A DNA stretch of 64,000 nt from contig NZ_AP024322.1 in assembly GCF_018408855.1 (NCBI RefSeq), positions 2,480,001 to 2,544,000 on the forward strand, given 5' to 3'. Positions within the stretch are counted from its first letter, which is position 1; each line of letters begins with the position of its first letter. This DNA comes from Caballeronia sp. NK8 (lineage in GTDB: Bacteria > Pseudomonadota > Gammaproteobacteria > Burkholderiales > Burkholderiaceae). The position numbers were made by a program, and so were the translations under genes. This document shows, one piece after another, positions 56,885 to 64,000 of the stretch. The notes under the pieces were generated by a model, which was not told the origin of the DNA, made no database searches, and saw nothing but the letters and a program-made list of their open reading frames with translations.

Positions 56885-58117
56885 TTAGAAGTTTCCGAGG
56901 AACCAGTCCTTCATCCTCGAAAACACGTGTCCCATCGAACCGTTCTGCACCGCGACCTTGCGGCCGCGCATGCGTTGCGAGCGTCCTTCGGCGAGCAGGC
57001 CCATGGCAGTCGAGTAGCGCGGATTGCGCACCACGTCCGCGAGACCGCCCGCGTACTCCGGCACGCCGATACGCACCGGCTTCAAGAAGATGTCTTCGCC
57101 GAGCTCGACCATGCCGGGCATCATCGCCGCGCCGCCGGTCAGCACGACGCCGCTCGACAGCAGCTCTTCGTAGCCCGACTCGCGCACGACCTGCTGCACC
57201 AGCGAGAACAGCTCTTCGACGCGCGGCTCCACCACCGCCGCCAGCGCCTGACGCGACAGCGTGCGCGGACCGCGTTCGCCGAGCCCCGGCACTTCGATCA
57301 TTTCGTCCGGATCGGCGAGCGCCTGCTTCGCGATGCCGTAGCTCACCTTGATGTCTTCCGCGTCGGGCGTCGGCGTGCGCAGCGCCATCGCGACGTCGCT
57401 CGTGATCTGGTCGCCCGCGATCGGAATCACCGCCGTATGGCGGATCGCGCCTTCGCTGAAGATGGCGATGTCGGTCGTGCCGCCGCCGATATCGACGAGC
57501 ACCACGCCGAGTTCCTTCTCGTCCTCGGTCAGCACCGCGAGCGACGACGCCAGCGGTTGCAGGATCAGGTCGTTCACTTCGAGGCCGCAGCGGCGCACGC
57601 ACTTCACGATGTTCTGCGCCGCGCTCACCGCGCCCGTCACGATGTGCACCTTCACTTCGAGACGGATGCCGCTCATGCCGATCGGCTCGCGCACGTCTTC
57701 CTGACCGTCGATGATGAATTCCTGCGTCAGAATGTGCAGCACTTGCTGATCGGTCGGGATATTGATCGCCTTGGCCGTCTCGATCACGCGCGCGACGTCC
57801 GCCTGCGTGACTTCCTTGTCCTTGATCGCGACCATGCCGCTCGAATTGAAGCTGCGGATATGGCTGCCCGCGATGCCGGTGAAGACGTTCGTGATCTTGC
57901 AATCCGCCATCAACTCGGCTTCTTCCAGCGCGCGCTGGATGGATTGCACCGTGGCCTCGATATTGACCACGACGCCCTTCTTCAACCCCTTCGAGTCGCT
58001 CTGACCGAGTCCGATCACCTCGTAGTGGCCTTCGCCCTTCAGTTCGGCGACGATCGCGACCACCTTCGACGTTCCGATGTCGAGGGAAACCAGCAGGTCT
58101 TTGTAGTCTTTGCTCAT
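56885..58117 (-). CDS. ftsA: Cell division protein, actin-like membrane anchor of FtsZ
   Basis: A 410-residue actin-fold ATPase that tethers FtsZ filaments to the membrane. DLLVSLDIGTSKVVAIVAEL is the phosphate-1 region and VVLVDIGGGTTDIAIF the phosphate-2 region. A C-terminal amphipathic helix ends RMKDWFLGNF. The 1C subdomain lies about 85-165. It lies between ftsQ and ftsZ, the usual order. Confidence 0.97.
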   Translation of the reverse strand: MSKDYKDLLVSLDIGTSKVVAIVAELKGEGHYEVIGLGQSDSKGLKKGVVVNIEATVQSIQRALEEAELMADCKITNVFTGIAGSHIRSFNSSGMVAIKDKEVTQADVARVIETAKAINIPTDQQVLHILTQEFIIDGQEDVREPIGMSGIRLEVKVHIVTGAVSAAQNIVKCVRRCGLEVNDLILQPLASSLAVLTEDEKELGVVLVDIGGGTTDIAIFSEGAIRHTAVIPIAGDQITSDVAMALRTPTPDAEDIKVSYGIAKQALADPDEMIEVPGLGERGPRTLSRQALAAVVEPRVEELFSLVQQVVRESGYEELLSSGVVLTGGAAMMPGMVELGEDIFLKPVRIGVPEYAGGLADVVRNPRYSTAMGLLAEGRSQRMRGRKVAVQNGSMGHVFSRMKDWFLGNF

Positions 58118-58144
58118 AGCGTGCTCATTGCCTGTGATGTCTGC

Positions 58145-58897
58145 TTACTTCTTGGCCTTGTCGGTGTCGTTGATGAAGCGCATGCCGGCTGCGCGTATCG
58201 CGAAGCCGTTCGGGTAACGCAAATCCGCATATTCGATGTCCTTCCCCCATCGTCCCGTTACGGACGTCCACGAAGCGACGAAACGCTTGCAGCGCTCATT
58301 CAGCGTGTCCTGGTTGCGTTCGCGGCCCAGTTCGATCTGCGTGCCGTTCGAGAGCTTGACCGTCCACGCGAAACGCGGTGACAGCGTCACTTCCTCGGGC
58401 TGCGCGTCGAGCGGCGCGAACCACTTCTGGAAATCGCGATACCGCGCGACCACTTCCTTTGCCGTGCCTTCGGGGCCGTCGAACGCGGGCAGATCGTCAT
58501 CGAGCTCGCCCTGATTCGCCGTGAAGAGATCGCCGTCGACGCTCACCAGTTGATCGTTGCCCCACGTGCCGAGCGGCTTGTACTCTTCCAGCGTTACCGC
58601 GAGCGCGTTCGGCCACACGCGGCGCACGCTCGCATGACGCACCCACGGCACCTGTTCGAACGCTGCGCGCGCGGCATCCAGATCGACCGTGAAGAAGTTG
58701 CCCTTCAGGTGACCGACCACGCTCGCGCGCACGACCGGCTTGCTGACGTGCGTGGTGTCGCCGTCGATCTGAATCTCGCGCAGGCGAAACTCGGGACGCT
58801 GGATCGCCCAGTAACCCGCGGCGGCCAGAAGCAGCAGCACGAGCACGACGTGCAGCGCGTTGGCGGCGAGGTTGAGTTGGCGAACGTTGTTCCACAT
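58145..58897 (-). CDS. ftsQ: Cell division protein FtsQ
   Basis: A 250-residue bitopic membrane protein linking early and late divisome parts. One membrane helix (LHVVLVLLLLAAAGYWAI, about 16-33), then a periplasmic POTRA domain (FRLREIQIDGDTTHVSKPVV) and a beta domain. The FtsQ segment FFTVDLDAARAAFEQVPWVR is diagnostic. It lies between ddlB and ftsA. Confidence 0.95.
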   Translation of the reverse strand: MWNNVRQLNLAANALHVVLVLLLLAAAGYWAIQRPEFRLREIQIDGDTTHVSKPVVRASVVGHLKGNFFTVDLDAARAAFEQVPWVRHASVRRVWPNALAVTLEEYKPLGTWGNDQLVSVDGDLFTANQGELDDDLPAFDGPEGTAKEVVARYRDFQKWFAPLDAQPEEVTLSPRFAWTVKLSNGTQIELGRERNQDTLNERCKRFVASWTSVTGRWGKDIEYADLRYPNGFAIRAAGMRFINDTDKAKK

Positions 58898-58931
58898 GGT
58901 TTCGCTTGTTCGTGTCCTGTGTGTGATCGAC

Positions 58932-59897
58932 CTAATTCTTCAGCGTGAGCGACAGCACCTTCACGACGAGATCCTTGTAGCTGATGCCGACCGCGCGCGC
59001 GGCCTTCGGCGGCAGCGAGTGACCCGTCATGCCAGGCGCCGTGTTCACTTCGAGGAAGTACGGGTTGCCGTCCACATCGAGCATGAAGTCGGCGCGGCCC
59101 CAGTCGGTGCAGCCGAGAATCTCGAACGCGCGCTTGGTCAGCGCCTTCATGCGCGCTTCCTCTGCGTCCGTCAGGCCGCACGGAATCAGGTATTGCGTGT
59201 CGTCCGCGACGTACTTCGCGTGATAGTCGTAGAACTCGCCCGCCGGCACGATCTTGATGACCGGCAGGTCGAGATCGCCCGCGATGCAGCATGTGAATTC
59301 ACCGCCGCCTTCGATGCTCTTCTCGACGATCACGATCTTGTCGAAGTTCGCGGCTTCCGCGAGCGCCGGCACGAGCGTTTCCGCGCTCTTCACCTTGATC
59401 ACCGCGACACTCGAACCTTCGCTCGCCGGCTTCACGAAGAGCGGCAGCCCGAGCTTCGCGATGATGTCCTGCGCGCGCGCCGCATAGTCTTCGCCGCGGA
59501 ACACGGTCTCGAACGGCGGCGTCGGAATGCCGGTCTGCTGCCACACGAGCTTGGTGCGCAGCTTGTCCATGCCGAGCGCCGAGCCGAGCACGCCGCTGCC
59601 GGTGTAACGAATGCCGTAGAAATCGAGCGCGCCTTGCAGTTGCCCGTTCTCGCCGTAACCGCCATGCAGCGCGATGAACGCGCGCACGAAGCCTTGCGCC
59701 TTCAGATCCGAAAGCGGATGCCGGGCCGGATCGAACGGATGCGCGTCGATGCCTGCGTCGCGCAGACCTTCGAGCACGAGCCGTCCCGAATTGAGCGAGA
59801 CTTCGCGCTCGGCGGAGTTACCACCGAGCAGCACCGCGACTTTGCCGAACACGGCCGGATCGATTTGATTCACTTGATTGCTCGTTACGTCTGTCAT
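58932..59897 (-). CDS. ddlB: D-alanine--D-alanine ligase
   Basis: A 321-residue ATP-grasp ligase making D-Ala-D-Ala for UDP-MurNAc-pentapeptide. [20 protein letters not shown] is the N-terminal substrate loop. Catalytic segments are [22 protein letters not shown] and [20 protein letters not shown]. Vancomycin-sensitive D-Ala type is expected. One base separates its start from the murC stop, so it is coupled. Confidence 0.97.
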   Translation of the reverse strand: MTDVTSNQVNQIDPAVFGKVAVLLGGNSAEREVSLNSGRLVLEGLRDAGIDAHPFDPARHPLSDLKAQGFVRAFIALHGGYGENGQLQGALDFYGIRYTGSGVLGSALGMDKLRTKLVWQQTGIPTPPFETVFRGEDYAARAQDIIAKLGLPLFVKPASEGSSVAVIKVKSAETLVPALAEAANFDKIVIVEKSIEGGGEFTCCIAGDLDLPVIKIVPAGEFYDYHAKYVADDTQYLIPCGLTDAEEARMKALTKRAFEILGCTDWGRADFMLDVDGNPYFLEVNTAPGMTGHSLPPKAARAVGISYKDLVVKVLSLTLKN

Positions 59898-59898
59898 T

Positions 59899-61299
59899 TC
59901 AGTTCTGGCCGTTTGCCACGTTCGCCAGCTTCCCGCACACGCCGCCGATGGAACCGGCGCCCATCGTGATCACCACGTCGCCGTTGCGCGCGATCGTCGT
60001 GACCGCGTCGGGCACTTCATCCACCGTATCGACGAACACCGGCTCGACCTTGCCCGCGACGCGAATCGCACGCGCCAGCGCGCGGCCGTCCGCGGCGACG
60101 ATGGGCGCTTCGCCTGCGGCATAGACATCGGTGAGCACGAGCGCATCGACCGTCGACAGCACTCTCACGAAATCCTCGAAGCAGTCGCGCGTGCGCGTGT
60201 AGCGATGCGGCTGGAACGCGAGCACGAGACGCCGGCCGGGAAACGCGCCGCGCGCCGCCGCGATCGTCGCGGCCATTTCCACCGGGTGATGGCCATAGTC
60301 GTCGATCAGCGTGTACGCGCCTGCGCCGTCATTCGCGCTCACTTCGCCGTAACGCTGGAAGCGCCGGCCCACGCCGTTGAATTCGGCGAGCGCACGCTGG
60401 ATATCGGCATCGGCGACTTCGAGTTCAGTCGCGATCGCAATCGCCGCGAGCGCGTTCTGCACGTTGTGCGTGCCCGGAAGGTTCAGCACGATGTCGAGCG
60501 ACGGCGCGTCTTCGCGCAAGGTCGTGAAATGCATGCGCCCATCGCGCGCCTCGACGTTGACCGCGCGCACCTGCGCTTCGGCCCCGAGACCGTAGCGGAT
60601 GATCGGCTTCGACACGAACGGCAGGATCTCGCGCACGTTCGGGTCGTCGACGCACAGCACCGCGATGCCATAGAACGGCAGCCGGTGCGTGAACTCGATG
60701 AACGCCTGCTTCAGCCGCGCGAAGTCGTGGCCGTAGGTGTCCATGTGATCGGCGTCGATGTTCGTGATGACCTCGATCACCGGGAAGAGATTGAGGAACG
60801 ACGCGTCCGATTCGTCCGCTTCCGCGACGATGAAATCGCCCGTGCCGAGCCGCGCGTTCGCGCCCGCGCTGTTCAGGCGGCCGCCGATCACGAAGGTCGG
60901 ATCGAGCCCGCCCGCCGCAAGCACGCTCGCGACGAGCGAAGTCGTCGTGGTCTTGCCGTGCGTGCCGGCAATCGCGATGCCCTGCTTCAGACGCATCAGC
61001 TCCGCGAGCATCACGGCGCGCGGCACGATCGGCACGCGGCGATGGCGCGCGGCGAGCACTTCGGGATTGTCCGCGCGCACGGCCGTCGACACGACGACCG
61101 CATTCGCGCCTTCGATGTTCTGCTCGTGATGGCCGATCTCGACACGCGCGCCGAGCGCACGCAAGCGCTCAGTGACCGCGCCGTTCGAGAGATCCGAGCC
61201 GCTCACGTGATAGCCGAGATTGAGCAGCACTTCGGCGATGCCGCTCATGCCCGCGCCGCCGATCCCGACGAAATGAATATGCTTGACGATATGTTTCAT
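59899..61299 (-). CDS. murC: UDP-N-acetylmuramate--L-alanine ligase
   Basis: A 466-residue Mur ligase that adds L-Ala to UDP-MurNAc. [20 protein letters not shown] is the diagnostic N-terminus; GTHGKTTT is the ATP loop (near 117-124) and [14 protein letters not shown] lies in the C-terminal domain ([11 protein letters not shown]). Start at MKHIVKHI was preferred to an upstream Met. It is a paralogue of the Mpl enzyme at 8863. It lies 2 bp after murG. Confidence 0.97.
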   Translation of the reverse strand: MKHIVKHIHFVGIGGAGMSGIAEVLLNLGYHVSGSDLSNGAVTERLRALGARVEIGHHEQNIEGANAVVVSTAVRADNPEVLAARHRRVPIVPRAVMLAELMRLKQGIAIAGTHGKTTTTSLVASVLAAGGLDPTFVIGGRLNSAGANARLGTGDFIVAEADESDASFLNLFPVIEVITNIDADHMDTYGHDFARLKQAFIEFTHRLPFYGIAVLCVDDPNVREILPFVSKPIIRYGLGAEAQVRAVNVEARDGRMHFTTLREDAPSLDIVLNLPGTHNVQNALAAIAIATELEVADADIQRALAEFNGVGRRFQRYGEVSANDGAGAYTLIDDYGHHPVEMAATIAAARGAFPGRRLVLAFQPHRYTRTRDCFEDFVRVLSTVDALVLTDVYAAGEAPIVAADGRALARAIRVAGKVEPVFVDTVDEVPDAVTTIARNGDVVITMGAGSIGGVCGKLANVANGQN

Positions 61300-61301
61300 G
61301 T

Positions 61302-62420
61302 TCAGTGTGCCTCCCGAGCTTGCGCGTTCACACGCGCGCCGGCCACGTCGGCGCAAACGCTCGCGACCCTTTCGGTCGCATCCGGTTTTGCCAGTGCGCG
61401 CGAGCGCTCGGCCATCTCGGCGAGCGTGTCGCGCGTCTGTGCGCGTAACCAGTCGGCGAGCTTTTGCGCCGACAAATCGCGTTGTTGTATCAATTCAGCC
61501 GCGCCGTTCTTCGCGAGAAATGCGCCGTTGGTCGTCTGGTGATCGTCGACGGCGAACGGGAACGGCACGAAGAGCGCTGCCACGCCGACCGCCGCGATCT
61601 CCGAAACGGTCATCGCGCCCGAGCGGCAGATGACGAGATCCGCCGATGCATACGCGCTCGCCATGTCCTCGATGAACGGCACGAGCTGCAGGTCGTCGCC
61701 GCGCGCGAAACCCGCTGCCGCATAGTTCGCTTCCAGTGCCTCGATATGCTTTGCGCCCGCCTGATGCACGATGCGCGGACGCTCGTCCGGCGAGAGCATG
61801 GCGAGCGCCTTCGGCACCGTTTCGTTCAATGCAGCCGCGCCCAGACTGCCGCCCACGACGAGCACGTTCAGGCGTCCGGAACGCGCGGCGTAGCGTTCTT
61901 TGGGTGGCAATGCGCTCGTTAGTTCCGCACGGATCGGATTACCGGTCCATTCGGCATTCGGCAGAGCATTGGGGAACGCGACCAGCACGCGCTTCGCGAG
62001 ATGCGCGAGCATCTTGTTCGCGAGTCCTGCGATCGAATTTTGTTCGTGCAGCACGAGCGGGCAGCCCGCGAGCTTCGTCATGATGCCCGCCGGAAACGTG
62101 ATGTAGCCGCCCATGCCGAGCACGACGTCCGGCTTCACACGGCGCAGCGCCGCAAGGCTCTGCGAACACGCGCGCAACAGATTGACCGGCAGCATCAGCT
62201 TGGTCTTGACGCCCTTGCCGCGCACGCCGCCGAAGCGTACGTATTCCATCGGAATGCCGTGCTTCGGCACGAGCGTCGCTTCCATGCCGCTCGCGTTGCC
62301 GAGCCATACCACGCGCCAGCCATGCGCCTGCATCCAGTGCGCGACCGCGAGCCCCGGGAACACGTGGCCCCCGGTGCCTCCCGCCATGACCATCAGCGTG
62401 CGGTTGCTCTGCGCGGTCAT
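61302..62420 (-). CDS. murG: UDP-N-acetylglucosamine--lipid I GlcNAc transferase
   Basis: A 372-residue GT28 glycosyltransferase that turns lipid I into lipid II at the membrane. [19 protein letters not shown] is the N-terminal donor/acceptor loop (GGTGGH at 14-19), followed by [13 protein letters not shown] and [21 protein letters not shown]. The start at MTAQSNRT overlaps the ftsW stop by 4 bp. Confidence 0.96.
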   Translation of the reverse strand: MTAQSNRTLMVMAGGTGGHVFPGLAVAHWMQAHGWRVVWLGNASGMEATLVPKHGIPMEYVRFGGVRGKGVKTKLMLPVNLLRACSQSLAALRRVKPDVVLGMGGYITFPAGIMTKLAGCPLVLHEQNSIAGLANKMLAHLAKRVLVAFPNALPNAEWTGNPIRAELTSALPPKERYAARSGRLNVLVVGGSLGAAALNETVPKALAMLSPDERPRIVHQAGAKHIEALEANYAAAGFARGDDLQLVPFIEDMASAYASADLVICRSGAMTVSEIAAVGVAALFVPFPFAVDDHQTTNGAFLAKNGAAELIQQRDLSAQKLADWLRAQTRDTLAEMAERSRALAKPDATERVASVCADVAGARVNAQAREAH

Positions 62421-63694
62421 ACCTTTCCTCCGCGCATCAGCACACGATTCTCGTAATCGACGCGCAGCAACACCGCCAGCGCGACGCAATTCAGCAAAAT
62501 ACCGGAGCCGCCGTAGCTGACGAGCGGCAGCGTGAGACCCTTGGTCGGCAGAAGGCCGAGGTTCACGCCCATGTTGATGAAGGTCTGCGCGCCGAACCAG
62601 ATGCCGACGCCCTTCGCCATCAGACCGGCGAACGTGCGGTCGAGCGCGAGCGCCTGACGGCCGATCTCGAACGCGCGGCGCACGATCCAGTAGAACAGCA
62701 GAATCACGCAGATCACGCCGACGAAACCAAGCTCCTCGCCGATCACCGCGAGAATGAAGTCGGTGTGCGCTTCGGGAAGATAGTTGAGCTTCTCGACACT
62801 GCCGCCGAGACCGACGCCGAACCACTCGCCGCGCCCGAACGCGATCAGCGAGTGCGTCAATTGATACGCCTTGCCCTGCGCGTAGCGGTCGTCCCACGGA
62901 TCGAGATACGCGAAGATCCGCTCACGGCGCCACGGCGACGCCCACACGAGCAGCGCGAACGTGCCGACTGCCGTCGCGACGAGACCGCCGAACAGCTTGC
63001 CGTTCACGCCGCCGAGGAACAGCACGCCCATCGCGATCGCGGCGATCACCATGAACGCGCCCATGTCCGGTTCGAGCAGCAGCAGCGCGCCCACGGCGCC
63101 GACCGCAACCGCCATCGGCAGAAAGCCCTTGCCGAAGCTGTGCATGAATTCCTGCTTGCGCACGGTGTAGTTCGCGGCGTAGATCGTCACCGCGAGCTTC
63201 ATGATTTCCGACGGCTGCATGTTCGTAATGCCGAGCGGAATCCAGCGGCGCGCCCCGTTCACACCTTTACCGAGGTGCGGAATCAGAACGATGACGAGTA
63301 ACACCAGCGCGATCAAAAAAAACTTCGGCGCGTATTTTTCCCACGTCTTGATCGGAATCTTGAACGCGATGATCGCGCCGACGAGCGCCGTCGTGATCGA
63401 AATCAGATGACGCACGAGGAAGTGATAGTCGCGGTAGCTCGCGTACTTCGGCGAATCGGGCATGGCGATCGACGCCGAATACACCATCACGATGCCGAGT
63501 CCGAGCAGCGCGATCATCACCCACAGCAGCGAATAGTCGTAGTCGAGCATGCGCGAGCGCGCGGGACGCACGCCGTTCACCGCGCTCGAAATGCCGCCAC
63601 GCGTACCCGAATTCGAACGGCCCGCGAGCGAGTCGCTCGGCATCGCGTTGCGCTGGCCGCTGAGTTTCGATCCGAAGCGTTCCGACCAGCTCAT
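62417..63694 (-). CDS. ftsW: Divisome SEDS glycosyltransferase FtsW
   Basis: A 425-residue SEDS-family membrane polymerase that makes septal glycan with its partner FtsI. About ten membrane helices. [20 protein letters not shown] and [10 protein letters not shown] are the SEDS signatures, and a long N-terminal cytosolic stretch of about 45 residues precedes the first helix. It overlaps murD and murG by 4 bp each. Confidence 0.96.
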   Translation of the reverse strand: MSWSERFGSKLSGQRNAMPSDSLAGRSNSGTRGGISSAVNGVRPARSRMLDYDYSLLWVMIALLGLGIVMVYSASIAMPDSPKYASYRDYHFLVRHLISITTALVGAIIAFKIPIKTWEKYAPKFFLIALVLLVIVLIPHLGKGVNGARRWIPLGITNMQPSEIMKLAVTIYAANYTVRKQEFMHSFGKGFLPMAVAVGAVGALLLLEPDMGAFMVIAAIAMGVLFLGGVNGKLFGGLVATAVGTFALLVWASPWRRERIFAYLDPWDDRYAQGKAYQLTHSLIAFGRGEWFGVGLGGSVEKLNYLPEAHTDFILAVIGEELGFVGVICVILLFYWIVRRAFEIGRQALALDRTFAGLMAKGVGIWFGAQTFINMGVNLGLLPTKGLTLPLVSYGGSGILLNCVALAVLLRVDYENRVLMRGGKV

Positions 63695-64000
63695 AGCATC
63701 ACTCCCCGCGCGGCGGCAATTTCTTCGACCGCGCTGCGAAATACCTCAGCGCGATGTGCGTAGTTCTTGAACATGTCGAGGCTCGCGCACGCCGGCGAGA
63801 GCAGCACGGCATCGCCGGCTTCGGCGATGCACGCGGCGGCGTTCGTCGCGGCTTCGAGCGTCGCGTGATCTTCGAGCGCGACGCCCGTCGATGCGAGCGT
63901 TTCGCGGATGCGCGGCGCATCGCGGCCGATCAGCATGACCGCGCGCGCCCAGCGTGCGACGGGTGCTTCCAGCGGCGAGAAGTCCTGACCCTTGCCGTCG
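63691..64000 (-). CDS. murD: UDP-N-acetylmuramoylalanine--D-glutamate ligase, 3' end only
   Basis: Only the C-terminal 102 residues are in the window; the rest lies beyond the right edge. [10 protein letters not shown] followed by [13 protein letters not shown] and [22 protein letters not shown] is the MurD C-terminal domain. It adds D-Glu to UDP-MurNAc-L-Ala. The stop overlaps the ftsW start by 4 bp, as is usual in the dcw cluster. Confidence 0.93.
   Translation of the reverse strand, partial: DGKGQDFSPLEAPVARWARAVMLIGRDAPRIRETLASTGVALEDHATLEAATNAAACIAEAGDAVLLSPACASLDMFKNYAHRAEVFRSAVEEIAAARGVML

Overview
The window is a high-GC, densely packed beta-proteobacterial chromosome segment. Gene content and order (mpl next to a conserved hypothetical; accB-accC-prmA; nrdA/nrdB with a lysine/alanine-rich histone H1-like protein; rplU-rpmA-obgE-proB; ispB; pilB-pilC-pilD-coaE-zapD-yacG; argJ-secA-dciA-lpxC; then a dcw division/cell-wall cluster) fit the family Burkholderiaceae, most likely the Paraburkholderia/Caballeronia group. 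That assignment is by recall of gene order, not by a database search.

Layout. 1-4450: a sugar-acid catabolic operon on the minus strand, led by an IclR regulator (iclR, 2-keto-3-deoxygalactonokinase, KDPGal aldolase, SDR dehydrogenase, each overlapping the next by 4 bp), followed by the periplasmic binding protein of a sugar ABC importer that runs off the left edge. 4480-10260: mtgA, aroE, an RNase II-type exonuclease, a YqiA-like esterase and mpl. 10470-18700, plus strand: a nucleotidyltransferase-like hypothetical, a TlpA-type thioredoxin, accB, accC, prmA, a DUF3426 zinc-ribbon protein, tpx, a PfkB nucleoside/sugar kinase and a SlyB-type lipoprotein. 18850-28000: histone H1-like gene, nrdB, a DUF3820 protein, an MFS exporter, a 615-bp interrupted palindrome and nrdA. 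28040-34470: ampD and cytochrome-c-assembly genes, ffh, a hypoxanthine phosphoribosyltransferase, marC, proS. 34700-47210: rppH, a CNP1-like lipoprotein, proB, obgE, rpmA, rplU, ispB, tRNA-Pro(CGG), a CorC-type protein, a minimal pilus operon, coaE, zapD, yacG. 47230-55290, mostly minus strand: mutT, a DUF815 ATPase, argJ, secA, lpxC and a peroxiredoxin, with dciA on the plus strand. 55560-64000, minus strand: ftsZ, ftsA, ftsQ, ddlB, murC, murG, ftsW and the 3' end of murD.

Most genes are housekeeping: peptidoglycan synthesis, recycling and division, deoxynucleotide synthesis, fatty-acid initiation, translation and secretion. I found no CRISPR array, rRNA, prophage, intact insertion sequence, toxin-antitoxin or defence island. 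The most interesting signals are regulatory and structural. Matched tandem NrdR-type boxes with the same 31-bp period precede both nrdA and nrdB, which are 3 kb apart. The box-to-start distances imply long leaders (about 420 and 600 nt). A large inverted repeat sits between the MFS gene and nrdA. Two consecutive perfect 18-bp palindromes follow the histone-like gene. The tlpA-accB gap, where I expected aroQ, holds only a short ORF. A conserved nucleotidyltransferase-like protein has an altered catalytic motif. I did not identify a convincing new multi-gene system.
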